DNA from: Prevotella sp.
GTDB taxonomy: Bacteria > Bacteroidota > Bacteroidia > Bacteroidales > Bacteroidaceae
Direction: 5' to 3'
DNA: 64,000 nt
Assembly (NCBI GenBank): GCA_016291085.1
Contig: JAEEVW010000005.1
Location: forward strand, 1-64,000
Shown here: piece by piece, positions 42,802-52,600 of the stretch
Layout: each line of letters opens with the position of its first letter
Position numbering within the stretch: the first letter of the stretch is position 1
Notes under the pieces: generated by a model
Told to the model about the DNA's origin: nothing
Databases searched by the model: none
The model's input: only the letters and a program-made list of their open reading frames with translations
Translations under genes and position numbers: made by a program

Positions 42802-44248
42802 CAGTGTGGCCCATGTGGGCAACATTGCCATTGGTGGCGACAACCCCATCCGCATCCAGTCGATGGCCACCACCGACACCAACGATACGGAGGCCAGCGT
42901 AGCCCAAGCCAAGCGCATCATCGATGCTGGTGGAGAACTGGTACGCTTTACGACTCAAGGCACTCGCGAGGCTGAGAACATGAAGAACATCTCAGCCCGT
43001 CTGAAGGCTGATGGCTATCAGACGCCGCTGGTGGCTGATGTGCATTTCACGGCTCATACGGCTGATATTGCAGCCCAATATTGCGAGAAGGTTCGTATCA
43101 ACCCGGGCAACTACGTCGACCCGGGCCGTACCTTCAAACACCTGGAATATACCGACGAGGAGTATGCCGAGGAACTGAAGAAGATTGAAAACAAGCTCGT
43201 ACCTTTTATCAATATCTGCAAGGAGCACCATACGGCTGTGCGTATCGGAGTGAATCACGGCTCGCTCTCCGACCGCATCATGAGCCGCTATGGAGACACC
43301 CCAGAGGGTATCGTCGAGAGTTGTATGGAGTTCCTGCGCATCTTCCGTCGCGAGCAGTTCGACGACGTGGTTATCAGCATCAAAGCTTCGAATACAGTAG
43401 TCATGGTGACCACCGTCCGCCTGCTCGTCAAGACAATGGACGCTGAGGACATGCACTACCCGCTGCACCTGGGCGTCACAGAGGCTGGCGAAGGGGAAGA
43501 CGGACGCATCAAGTCGGCAGTAGGCATTGGTGCCCTGCTCACCGAGGGCATTGGCGACACCATCCGCGTGTCGCTCTCAGAAGAGCCCGAATGCGAGATT
43601 CCTGTAGCCCGCAAGCTGGTAGACCTCATCCCTGAGTGCACCCGCCTGCGCCAAGAAGCTGAGGCCAGCATCAAGGACGACACCATCACGCTGAACATCC
43701 CGTCTGTTGCGACTGAGTCGCAACCAACCGCCCAAAGCATGTCTTGTGCTTCGCGGTTTAGCCGCGAAGACGACTGGGAGACCTTCCAGCTCAAAGCCGC
43801 TATGGCAGTGGGGGCCCTGCTCATCGACCGCAAGGCCACAAAACTAGTAATTACTAGTGATACTAGTACGACTAGTCCAACTAGTCTGACTAGCCTTGCC
43901 GATGCCATTCTGCAGGCTGCCCGCATCAAATTCACCAAGACGGAGTACATCTCCTGCCCGGGTTGTGGCCGCACGCTTTACAACCTGCAGGAAACCATTG
44001 CCCGCATCAAGGCTGCTACCAGCCACTTGGTAGGACTGAAGATAGGCATTATGGGCTGCATTGTCAATGGTCCCGGCGAGATGGCTGATGCAGACTATGG
44101 TTACGTCGGCGCCGGACGCGGAAAGATTTCCCTCTACAAGCAGAAAGTCTGCGTCGAGAAGAATATCCCCGAGGAAGAAGCCGTCGAACGGCTGCTTCAG
44201 CTGATAGAGGAAGACGCCCCCAACCTAGGAAAGCCTAGAAAGACCTAG
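42782..44248 (+). CDS. ispG: 4-hydroxy-3-methylbut-2-enyl diphosphate synthase
   Basis: An iron-sulfur enzyme of the non-mevalonate isoprenoid pathway. N-terminal barrel: IQSMATTDTND, LVADVHFT, VRINPGNYVDPG, HLGVTEAGEGEDGRIKSAVG. The C-terminal cluster domain has Cys391 and Cys394 (SCPGCGRTLYN), Cys426 and Glu433 (GCIVNGPGE). At 488 residues it is longer than the E. coli form but much shorter than the ~600-residue form I recall for Bacteroides. Residues 306-372, where the extra domain should be, are mostly encoded by palindromes and an ACTAGT array. The last residues and stop are made by CCTAGG repeats. The frame stays open. Confidence 0.93.
   Translation: MSTRRISSVAHVGNIAIGGDNPIRIQSMATTDTNDTEASVAQAKRIIDAGGELVRFTTQGTREAENMKNISARLKADGYQTPLVADVHFTAHTADIAAQYCEKVRINPGNYVDPGRTFKHLEYTDEEYAEELKKIENKLVPFINICKEHHTAVRIGVNHGSLSDRIMSRYGDTPEGIVESCMEFLRIFRREQFDDVVISIKASNTVVMVTTVRLLVKTMDAEDMHYPLHLGVTEAGEGEDGRIKSAVGIGALLTEGIGDTIRVSLSEEPECEIPVARKLVDLIPECTRLRQEAEASIKDDTITLNIPSVATESQPTAQSMSCASRFSREDDWETFQLKAAMAVGALLIDRKATKLVITSDTSTTSPTSLTSLADAILQAARIKFTKTEYISCPGCGRTLYNLQETIARIKAATSHLVGLKIGIMGCIVNGPGEMADADYGYVGAGRGKISLYKQKVCVEKNIPEEEAVERLLQLIEEDAPNLGKPRKT
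43706..43769 (+). repeat. Two palindromes inside ispG
   Basis: GTTGCGACTGAGTCGCAAC at 43706-43724 is identical to the copy after argS. A second hairpin follows: CTTCGCGG (43749-43756), five bases, CCGCGAAG (43762-43769). Both are read through in frame. Confidence 0.88.
43843..43894 (+). repeat. ACTAGT array inside ispG
   Basis: Five ACTAGT hexamers plus one ACTAGC at 43843, 43853, 43862, 43871, 43880 and 43889, 9-bp period after the first. They encode a (Thr-Ser-x)n stretch. Confidence 0.88.
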
Positions 44249-44260
44249 GAAAGCCTAGGC
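44224..44260. repeat. CCTAGGAAAG array at the ispG stop
   Basis: CCTAG recurs at 44224, 44234, 44244 and 44254, 10-bp period. The third unit supplies the ispG stop codon TAG. The same hexamer array is inside the RluA-family gene at 54543-54568. Confidence 0.85.
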
Positions 44261-44270
44261 CTAAAACATT

Positions 44271-44303
44271 CTAAGCCTTAGGGTAAAAACCCCTAAGGCT
44301 TAG
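44271..44303. repeat. 13-bp perfect hairpin after ispG
   Basis: CTAAGCCTTAGGG (44271-44283), seven-base loop, then the exact complement (44291-44303). No T-run follows on either side, so it is not a classical terminator, although it may end transcription or protect the mRNA end. Confidence 0.7.
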
Positions 44304-44311
44304 GATAAAGT

Positions 44312-44395
44312 TAAAACTGCGCCAATGGATGATAAAACTGCGTCGATGGACGATAAAACTGCGTCGATGGATGATAAAACTGCGCCAATGATTTA
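44312..44395. repeat. Four 21-bp direct repeats between ispG and the acyltransferase-like gene
   Basis: TAAAACTGC recurs at 44312, 44333, 44354 and 44375, exactly 21 bases apart, followed by GCCAATGGATGA-like sequence. On the plus strand it could encode a 28-residue MDDKTAS repeat peptide (44325-44411), which I do not call a gene. Confidence 0.85.
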
Positions 44396-45535
44396 TAGTT
44401 TCTTCTTATAGCAGCGGTGCTTGCGGTGAATGCGGGCTTCCAAATACTGCCACTGCGACAGCACGCCTTCGTTGCTTTCCATCTGCGGACCCGTTTCTGC
44501 CCATTCGAAGTTATAGCGTTCGAACCACTGTATCAGGTCGTCGAAGATAATCGAGTTGGCCCCCTTGGCACGATATTCAGGCAGCACGCCAATCAGCAGC
44601 AAGTCAACGACATTGGTCTTGTGCCACTTCAGCGTACGCAGCAAAGGCCACCAGCCAAAGGGCAGCAGACGCCCGTCACGGGTCTTGCGAAGCGCTGACG
44701 TAAACGAGGGGAACGTAATGCCGAAGCCCACCAGTTTATGCTCTGGCGTGTTCCAGTCCTCAACGGCAGTAACCAGATTCAAATCGGCAATCTTGATGTA
44801 CTGGTCCACCAATTGGTTAATCTGGCGGTCAGACAACTCCGAATAGCCATACAGGTCTTTATACGTGGCATTGATGATGCGGAAGATTTCGTGACCCTTA
44901 CCGCCTTCCAACAGTTCCTTACGGGTGAACTTCCTCACCTGCAGGTTATAGCGCTTGCCTATCATAGCGGCAATCTTATGGAACTTGTCAGGCACCTGAT
45001 CAGGAACCTTCACCTTGCATTCCATATAGTCATTGTCCTTCTCGAAGCCACCAAGTTGCTCCATGTGCTGCGGATAATAGGAGTAATTGTAGTTGATGTA
45101 CATCGTAGCGTCTTCCTCGAAACCCTCGATAAGCATACCCTCGCGATCCATATCGGTAAAGCCCATCGGACCAATCATCTCCGTCATGCCACGCTCACGA
45201 CCCCACTGAGCAACTGTTTCCAATAGGGCACGCGACACTTCTAAGTCGTCCTCGAAATCCAGCCAGCCAAAGCGCACCTGCTGATGCTGCCAGCGCTCAT
45301 TGGCACGATGGTTGATGATAGCAGCCACACGACCTACGGGACGACCGTCCTTGTAAGCCAGGAAATAGTCCGACTCACAGCACTCGAAAGCAGCATTGCG
45401 GTCGCTACGCAGCGTGTTCATCTCTTCTGAATACAAAAAAGGCACCGCCCACTGACAGTCGCGGTACATATCGTAATGAAACTGTACGAATTTCTTCAGT
45501 CCATTTCTGTCTTCAACCTTCTTTATCTCAATCAT
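44393..45535 (-). CDS. GNAT-like acyltransferase of unknown substrate
   Basis: A 380-residue protein starting MIEIKKVEDRNGLKKFVQFH, with a GNAT-like core near VGRVAAIINHRAN and a second one near VVDLLLIGVLPEYRAKG and IIFDDLIQWFERYNF. MIGPMGFTDMDREGMLIEGF is a conserved block of this hypothetical family, found often in Bacteroidota. No target can be named. The ATG lies four bases after the -7 box, so the mRNA should be leaderless. An upstream in-frame start was rejected for that reason. Confidence 0.75.
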   Translation of the reverse strand: MIEIKKVEDRNGLKKFVQFHYDMYRDCQWAVPFLYSEEMNTLRSDRNAAFECCESDYFLAYKDGRPVGRVAAIINHRANERWQHQQVRFGWLDFEDDLEVSRALLETVAQWGRERGMTEMIGPMGFTDMDREGMLIEGFEEDATMYINYNYSYYPQHMEQLGGFEKDNDYMECKVKVPDQVPDKFHKIAAMIGKRYNLQVRKFTRKELLEGGKGHEIFRIINATYKDLYGYSELSDRQINQLVDQYIKIADLNLVTAVEDWNTPEHKLVGFGITFPSFTSALRKTRDGRLLPFGWWPLLRTLKWHKTNVVDLLLIGVLPEYRAKGANSIIFDDLIQWFERYNFEWAETGPQMESNEGVLSQWQYLEARIHRKHRCYKKKL

Positions 45536-45539
45536 GCTG

Positions 45540-45571
45540 CAAAAATACAAAAAAAGTGGCAACCCTCCAAA
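45540..45571 (-). promoter_or_regulatory. Promoter of the acyltransferase-like gene, nested in a terminator
   Basis: Minus strand TTTG (45568-45571), exactly 20 bases, TATTTTTG (45540-45547), CAGC, ATG. The -33 box is in the loop of the terminator and the T-run forms the spacer. Confidence 0.75.
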
Positions 45572-45588
45572 GAGTTGCCACTTTTTTT
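45549..45588. terminator. Bidirectional terminator after the large surface-protein gene
   Basis: Perfect 15-bp stem AAAAAAAGTGGCAAC (45549-45563) with its complement (45574-45588), ten-base loop, with T-runs on both sides. It ends the gene at 45605 on the minus strand. Confidence 0.9.
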
Positions 45589-45604
45589 ATAACAATATTA
45601 TTAA

Positions 45605-48600
45605 TTACTTCATCACAACCTTCTTGCCATTGTGGATGAAGACACCCTTCGAAGGCTTGTCAACACGAACACCCTGGATGGTGTACCATGCACCGTCTTC
45701 AAACTTCTCAGCACTGATGCTCTCAATACCGGTGTTGTAGTGACCACCATTGATGTACCAGCGTGGGTCACCAGTTCTCTCAACATACTGCATTGAGTTT
45801 GCACTCAGCGTGAAGTCAGCATCAGCAGGCTTTCTGAAGTTAGGATTGGTGGTCAGAGCCGTACCACTCTTGTCGTAGCTAGCCTCGCTTGCAGAGATAT
45901 CAACATCCTCATTGAAGTAGGTGTTCTTGTCGAACGTCAGAGGAGCATTGTCATTGAAGCGGCCACCAGCCAAGCGGCGGATGACATCCTTACTGCTGTT
46001 GTACCAGATGTTCTTCTCGATATCGAACTTAGAGTAAACCTGACCACTGATGCCATTGTAGTTAGCCCACTGGCCATCGCTCTTCAGCAGACCGTAGAAC
46101 GTATTGTTCAGATAGGTCATGGTCTGGAACTCAGTGTCCTTATCGAAGCCATAACGGTCGAGACGGGCAGAGTTGTTGTAGCGGATGAAGTACTTAGCCA
46201 CAGCATTGTTGCCATAAACGGTAGAGTTGACAATCGTGAAGTCCTTAACGCCACCTGCCTGGAATGAAATCAGAGCCTCGTTCTGAACGGCCTCAGTCTC
46301 AAGACCCAGCACACAATTGTCGATAGTCAGGTCGACTACGCAATACTTCGTGTTGTTGTCATAGATAATTGAGTTCTTCAAACCTGTTACGGTCAGGCCC
46401 TTCAGCGTCAGCTGGCTGATACCATAGTAGTCAGTGTTAGAACCGTCAGCCTTCTTCAGGAAGTCAACATCAGGAGTCTTGCTCAACAGGATGAATGCAT
46501 CAGCATGCTTCACGTCAATCTTCACATTCTCACCAGAGAGAACCAGAGCCTTATCGGTTACGATGGTCTGCTTCACCTCGTAGCGAGTGTTGGCCTCCAA
46601 CTCGAACTTCGAGAAGCCGTTCTTCACGGCCTCATTGATAACCTTAGCCAGATCCTTAGAGTCGTCAAAGCTGTCGTCAGTAATCTTTACTGTTGCATCG
46701 AGCCAGCGAGGATCACCAATCTTAGCAGCCTTCTGCTCGCAGATACCCAGCGAGAAGTTACCAGTAGCAGGATCATCAATAAATGCAATCTCACCTTCAA
46801 CATTGGCAGCAATGGGCACATTAGAAGCCTTAGTTGTTGTAGAAGCACAAATGTCCTCAAAGGTCTTGTTGTCAGTAGTCCACTGGAACGAGTTATACTG
46901 TACCAACCAGTTCGGTGTTTTGTTGTTCGAAGCGTTGTTCAGACCAGTAATAAACTCATTCTTCTTACCAGAGTTAACAAAGATATTGTTCAGTACGGTG
47001 AAGTAGAGGAAATCCTTGTTGTTCTCACGAAGCTGGTTAACAGTGCGAGGCTTAGATACATTATAGAATGTGTTGTTTGTCAGTGTGAACGCCTGCTTCT
47101 GAGCACCACACTCAGAAAGCTTAGTACCACTCTGAGCCTTGAAGAAGCCACCATTGCCATTCCATGACGTATCATCATCAGCGCTAATCGTAGAATTATT
47201 CACAACGAGGTCCTCAACAAATCCCTTCTTCTGGAAATCAAATACGATAGCACTTACACCACCAATGAAACGAATAACAGAATTGTCTACCGTAATGCTA
47301 GGAATCAAGTACGGCTGTTCATTGGTTGAGAAGAGAGTCTTCTTCAGACCTGTAATGCTGATGTTCTTGAAGGCCACATTGTAAATAGTGGTGAAGAAGT
47401 CCTTTTCGTTGGGTTGATCACATGGTATCCACTGATCATTAATCTGAACGAACGGCTGAGTTCCCAACTGGCTGGCATCGATGATAGCAGGCTTTTCTTC
47501 GTCACCAATAATCTCGATAGCAGTCATCACCGTCAGAGGCTGAGAGATAACATACTCACCGTCAGGCTCCAGAGTCAGCTTGATATAAGCAGGATTCTCG
47601 CTCTCCTTGAAATAAGACATCAAGAAATAGAACAGGTCAGTGGGACCTTCCTCACCATCCAAGATGCCCAGATTATCGGGAACTGTCACGTCGATAGCGG
47701 CAGTAACACCAGTAGGCAGGTACATAGGCAACCAGCGTGGGTCACCAATGCGGTTCTTACAAGGCTCAGAAGACTCAAAGAGCGTGAAGTCGCCATTGGC
47801 AGCATCAGCAAATCCAGGATCACCACATACAGATTCCTTCACAATGTCCTCACCATCCTTCTGACCAGCCTTTGCAACCTCAGCATCACTCACGCATTCA
47901 CCATTCCAGATGAACTCATTGCCTCTAACATCCCATACAGGAGTAGCACTGGCCTGACCCTTGTTGAAACCAACAACAGTTTGACCATTCTTACCACAAT
48001 CAACAAAGATATTGTCGAAGATAAAATAACCATTCTGAGCAGTACCATTCTGCTTCAGGTCACAGAAGTTCTTACCGTTGGCAATATTCACGATGGTAGA
48101 GTTCTCAACGTCGAACTGCTGGAGCAGATCAGCATTCACATTCTTGGGACGGCTGCCATACTGAGCAAAGAAGCCAGTATTCTTGTCCTTCGCCCAAATG
48201 GTTGACTTAATGACCCTCACATATCCTACATAACCCTTACCGTTGAAGTCGATAAAGTTCTTATTGCCTGCAGGCATCTCGATGACGCAGTTGTCAACAA
48301 CCAGTTCTTCCAACAATGTCTTCTGAGCATCCTTGATGAACGAATTCGTCATACCAGTCAGTGTCAAGCCGCTTACCTTTACAGAAGCAACGTACTTGTG
48401 GTCAGAAGCAGTTCCATCAGCCTTCTCGGCAAATACCTTGGTGCCGTCTAAAACGATGAACGGATCCTGCAATGCTGATGCATCAACTGTAGCACCGCCA
48501 CCATTGACAGCGATTTCTCCACCAGCAGTCAGTGACTTGCTGATGGTGTAGTCAGCACCGCTCTTCAGCGTCAAAGTAAGATTACGGATGGGCAAGCCCT

Positions 48601-49573
48601 CTGCAGCTTCTTCCACAGCAGCAGTAATATCACCGCTTGCCACAGTCACCTGAACGTCCTTCATATAAGAAACAAGGAACTCAACAGCAGCAGCGGGCAT
48701 AGTGAATGTCCACGTATTCTCGCCAGCAGCAGTCAGTTCAACATCCTTATAGAGACCAATGTTCTGAGGAGCCTGAGCTTCTTCCCAATCAACAAAAGCG
48801 TGTGCAACAACATCGTCAACGGCAAAGTTCTTATCAGGAGTAACGATGGCTGTAACAGTCTTTCCGGCCTCAGCCTTCTTCACCTCTTTACCATCTACAG
48901 TAAAGGTCACAGTACCATACTTAGAAATACCTTCCAATGCAAAGCCTGCACCAGAATCAGCAGTGCCAGAGAGGTAGGCACGAATCATCCAACAATAACC
49001 AGGGACACCAGCAGCAGCTACATCCATCCATTCCGTACCATCCAAACTTATCCAGCGGCCATTGGCATCACCACCGTCAACGCTGGCATTAGCAGGATAA
49101 GTACCATTTTCACTCAGCACAATCCAAAGATTTTGGCTTGCGTCAAATGTGACAGGAGCTTCTAACGTGATTTCATGGAAAGCATCACCGCCAACAGGAG
49201 TATACATCATCGAATAGATGGCATCTCCAGCAGGAGCAGTTTCGCCACCAGAGTAAATCAACAAGGTGATAGGATCTGTATTATAATCATTTTCATACAC
49301 AGCAACTTTTTCAAGTGTATTACCTGTCAACGTACTTGCAGGAAGCATAATACCCCAATATATCGTGCCACCACCTACGCCGATAGAAGTAGCTTGCACT
49401 CCATCGTCATAATACATCCAATTGCCATCGACAGTGGGTGCCTTGGCAACCGCCTGTCCGGTTCTCCCTGGAGCCAAGGATTTATTTCCGTTGGCAGCAA
49501 AGAACTGTGCCCACGCGCCCGTCGTCACAATGAGGGCGAGGAGCATCATTAATGATCTTTTAATTGTCTTCAT
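45605..49573 (-). CDS. Large type IX-secreted surface protein with three tandem beta-helix units
   Basis: A 1322-residue protein with signal peptide MKTIKRSLMMLLALIVTTGA. After about 300 residues of an N-terminal beta domain, three homologous units (about 306-614, 625-955 and 960-1270) follow, each ending GDPRW. They share blocks such as LTGLKNSIIYDNN, VDNCVI, VNNSTI, NNTFYN and NNIFVNSGKKN, typical of right-handed beta-helix/DUF5123-like surface proteins. The end WYTIQGVRVDKPSKGVFIHN, GKKVVMK, is a type IX sorting signal. Function unknown: carbohydrate binding or adhesion is possible. The ATG at 49573 was preferred over a TTG upstream. Confidence 0.85.
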   Translation of the reverse strand: MKTIKRSLMMLLALIVTTGAWAQFFAANGNKSLAPGRTGQAVAKAPTVDGNWMYYDDGVQATSIGVGGGTIYWGIMLPASTLTGNTLEKVAVYENDYNTDPITLLIYSGGETAPAGDAIYSMMYTPVGGDAFHEITLEAPVTFDASQNLWIVLSENGTYPANASVDGGDANGRWISLDGTEWMDVAAAGVPGYCWMIRAYLSGTADSGAGFALEGISKYGTVTFTVDGKEVKKAEAGKTVTAIVTPDKNFAVDDVVAHAFVDWEEAQAPQNIGLYKDVELTAAGENTWTFTMPAAAVEFLVSYMKDVQVTVASGDITAAVEEAAEGLPIRNLTLTLKSGADYTISKSLTAGGEIAVNGGGATVDASALQDPFIVLDGTKVFAEKADGTASDHKYVASVKVSGLTLTGMTNSFIKDAQKTLLEELVVDNCVIEMPAGNKNFIDFNGKGYVGYVRVIKSTIWAKDKNTGFFAQYGSRPKNVNADLLQQFDVENSTIVNIANGKNFCDLKQNGTAQNGYFIFDNIFVDCGKNGQTVVGFNKGQASATPVWDVRGNEFIWNGECVSDAEVAKAGQKDGEDIVKESVCGDPGFADAANGDFTLFESSEPCKNRIGDPRWLPMYLPTGVTAAIDVTVPDNLGILDGEEGPTDLFYFLMSYFKESENPAYIKLTLEPDGEYVISQPLTVMTAIEIIGDEEKPAIIDASQLGTQPFVQINDQWIPCDQPNEKDFFTTIYNVAFKNISITGLKKTLFSTNEQPYLIPSITVDNSVIRFIGGVSAIVFDFQKKGFVEDLVVNNSTISADDDTSWNGNGGFFKAQSGTKLSECGAQKQAFTLTNNTFYNVSKPRTVNQLRENNKDFLYFTVLNNIFVNSGKKNEFITGLNNASNNKTPNWLVQYNSFQWTTDNKTFEDICASTTTKASNVPIAANVEGEIAFIDDPATGNFSLGICEQKAAKIGDPRWLDATVKITDDSFDDSKDLAKVINEAVKNGFSKFELEANTRYEVKQTIVTDKALVLSGENVKIDVKHADAFILLSKTPDVDFLKKADGSNTDYYGISQLTLKGLTVTGLKNSIIYDNNTKYCVVDLTIDNCVLGLETEAVQNEALISFQAGGVKDFTIVNSTVYGNNAVAKYFIRYNNSARLDRYGFDKDTEFQTMTYLNNTFYGLLKSDGQWANYNGISGQVYSKFDIEKNIWYNSSKDVIRRLAGGRFNDNAPLTFDKNTYFNEDVDISASEASYDKSGTALTTNPNFRKPADADFTLSANSMQYVERTGDPRWYINGGHYNTGIESISAEKFEDGAWYTIQGVRVDKPSKGVFIHNGKKVVMK

Positions 49574-49650
49574 ATTATTGTCTACTTTATTATTTCTTTT
49601 ATTCAAGCTCGCCCATGCTCTTAACGAGCACGAGCAAGCTTAATACTATC

Positions 49651-52600
49651 TTACTTGATCACGGCCTTCTTACCATTGATGATGTAGACACCCTTCTGAG
49701 TCGGAGCAGCGTTGAGCTTGCGACCATTCAGATCATAGTACTGACCCTCAGTCTCCATCTTAGCATTTACGGTATTGATGCCAGTCGTTCCACCGTCACC
49801 ATAAACAATAGCGAGACTCGGAGCCTTTGGAGCAGCATCCTTTACAAACTCCAGCCAGCACTTGTTAGCACCGATGGTACCAGCACCACGAACCCATGCA
49901 AAGCTTGTGCCATTGCAAGCGTAATACTCATTGGCAGCCATATCAGCTTCTGTGAAGGTCTGTCCAGTCAGTGTACCCTTGAACGCAGGAAGTACAGTAA
50001 CCTCGTCAGCTGCAGGAGCATCGGCTGTTTCCTCGGCAGGAACAATCCACAACTCCTTCTCAGCACCGCTGTTGTAAATCAGCATCGGGGTGTTGGCAGC
50101 TACTACGTTAAGCGGAGTAACAGTAACCTCATTTCCGTTAAGACCAGTCACAGTCATCAACTCACAGTCTGTATCGTAGATCAGGATGTCCTTATCGGTA
50201 TAATAAGTAATGTACGCGCCTGCGGGTATATTAATAGGAGAACCCAGACGAACAAGTTCGTAAGCAACGTTTACACGTCCGCCAGGACCTGGCATGATGA
50301 ACGAAGCAGTGTTACCCTTCTTAGCCAGAGCAACATCCACACCAACAGGAGGAATAGAGCTGGCTGCAGGAACGGTGTAAGATGCAATTACTCCAGAAAG
50401 GCCTGTGGCTGTAGCATACGAAACAATCTCCTTTTCGTTAGCATCGGTGATTACAAAACCGCACTCACTATCATAGCTACCTGGTACCCATACGAAGTTG
50501 TATGTCTGTTCAGGAACAAGTTCAATGGTGCCTTCTGCCGAAGCTCCGCTAAGCGTCAGCTCGTTAACAACTTCACTTGTAGTTGCATTGACAATCTGGA
50601 GGGCAGCGCCATTCCAACCGTCACCATAGCTATCAGTGAGAACGTAATTGATAATCGGATCTGATGCTCCTACAGCATCATACGAAGCCGTTACACTTGC
50701 GAGCTTGTAGCCCTGTGCAGCATTAATCGTTACGGTTAAGCCCTGAGCGATATCAATCAGCTTACCATTAGCATCGACAGCCTTTGTGACGTCAGCATCA
50801 CCAACCAGCACGTTGGCCTGACCACCCTGAATGGTGTATTGACCTTCAGTAGCGAAGATGATTTCACCATCCATTGCACGCAGCTCGTAGTTGATGGTAA
50901 CATCCTCTGTCGGCATTTCGAACGTAGCACTGAAGAGATCCTCAGACAACGTTACCGTAGTACCGGTTGAGCTTGCGCTGACAAATCTGTAGCCCTTAGC
51001 AGCAGTAATAGTCACCGTGTAGGTCTCAGGAACTTCGAGCTTACCCTCAGCGTCAACAGCAGCCTTTTTACCATTCACTGTTACTGTAGCCTTACCATTC
51101 TGGATGCTCAAATCATTAGCAGCTACGAAGGTAACCTGATGTGGATAGGGAACAAACGTATACCAGAAGATTTCTGACTTATGCTCCTCACCGCCACCGC
51201 GATAGATGCTCTGGATACCAATCTTGTTCCAAGTACTGATGTCCATGTTCAGGTACAAACGATAGTTGTAAATATCATAATCATCAGTGAAGGTGTAAGG
51301 AATCTCTGTCATATCAGCATACAAGTACATGTATTCACTTGGTGACAGCGTCAGCGGGCTAACCGTGTGATTCACATCGTAATAATACTGATAAGACAAC
51401 TTACCAACCAGAAGCGGATTACCCTCCGCATCAGTGTCAGGAACATTAATTGTCACATTGGGATAGTTGCCATCAAGTGTAGCAGCAGTAATTGTAGGCT
51501 GAGCAGGTGTTGCAGCTACGTCAGCAATCTCCTGCAGCGTCACATCCGTCAGAATCAGGTTAGGATCGTACAGCAACCATGCTGCGTTAATAAGCAAGTC
51601 GGTGGGTGACTCCATCGTCAGGGTCTTAGCCTCAGGATCGTATGCCATCACGACATCCTCAAGGCCATTCTCTCCATAACCAGCGAAATAATAATCAAAG
51701 ACCCAGAACAAGAAACCAGCCTGTCCAAGGTACTGACCTGTGGGGAAGGTCACCTTGTTGGTCTTGGGATCCAAAGTACCCTTAATCCAAGCATCTGGCA
51801 GGTCTTCTGAGATACCCTGTACAAAGACATCAGTACCAGCAATGCCAACATTTACGTGCAGGTTGTAGTCTGAGAGAACATATTCACCAGTTTCCTGGTC
51901 TTCACTTATGCTCTGAGATTTGAAGAGCCACTCAGTGGTGACAATGTCAGGAGCAGCGAGTGGATCGGGAGCAGTGCCCTTCACCATAGCAGGAATCCAA
52001 TAGAAGAAGCCATACCAGTCGTAATTCAAACTTGCGCACTCATAAATATAAATATTCTCTGGCCAAGTCATTGTGCCAGCCTCTGCGTCATAAGCTACCA
52101 CAACTGCAGAGACCAGAGATCCAGCTTCCCAGTCATAGCCAACAAAGTAATAGTCATTTAAGTCATCGTCATAGCCATAATACTGATCAGAAGCAAACGA
52201 AATGCTCTTACCATCGGCACTTAAGGTTCCCTTAATCCAACCACCCTCAGTGACTGTATTGTAGCTAAATCCATAAACATAGACGTCATTACCGTCGAAA
52301 CCAACCTTGAGGACTTTCTCTTCTGGAATCTCATCTTCACCATTGTAGAAATATCTGCCAACAGTCCAAGTTTCAGTAGTCAATCCTGCGGGAGGAGTAA
52401 CGGTTTCAGGTTTTTCTGGAGCTCCCAAACTGAACACAGGAGCATCCCAATAGCAGTACACCTGAACCTCAGTAGCTGAAGCACTCTCAGCAATAAGGTC
52501 GGCGCACGTCAACGTACCAGCATCAGCATCATAAGTAAATGTGAATGCATCTTTAAATTCACTTGTTTGACTATCAATAGCAATCAAATACTCAGCGCCA

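Noticed and set aside
42782..44248. ispG as a pseudogene or frameshifted gene
   Set aside because: Unusual length and inserts suggested damage, but the frame is open and all iron-sulfur ligands are in place.
44325..44411. Gene for a 28-residue repeat peptide
   Set aside because: The frame is a by-product of a 21-bp repeat until expression is shown; kept only as a finding.
49564..50664. Plus-strand frame of 366 codons opposite the large surface-protein genes
   Set aside because: Serine/asparagine-rich shadow translation; the minus-strand genes have signal peptides and sorting tails.
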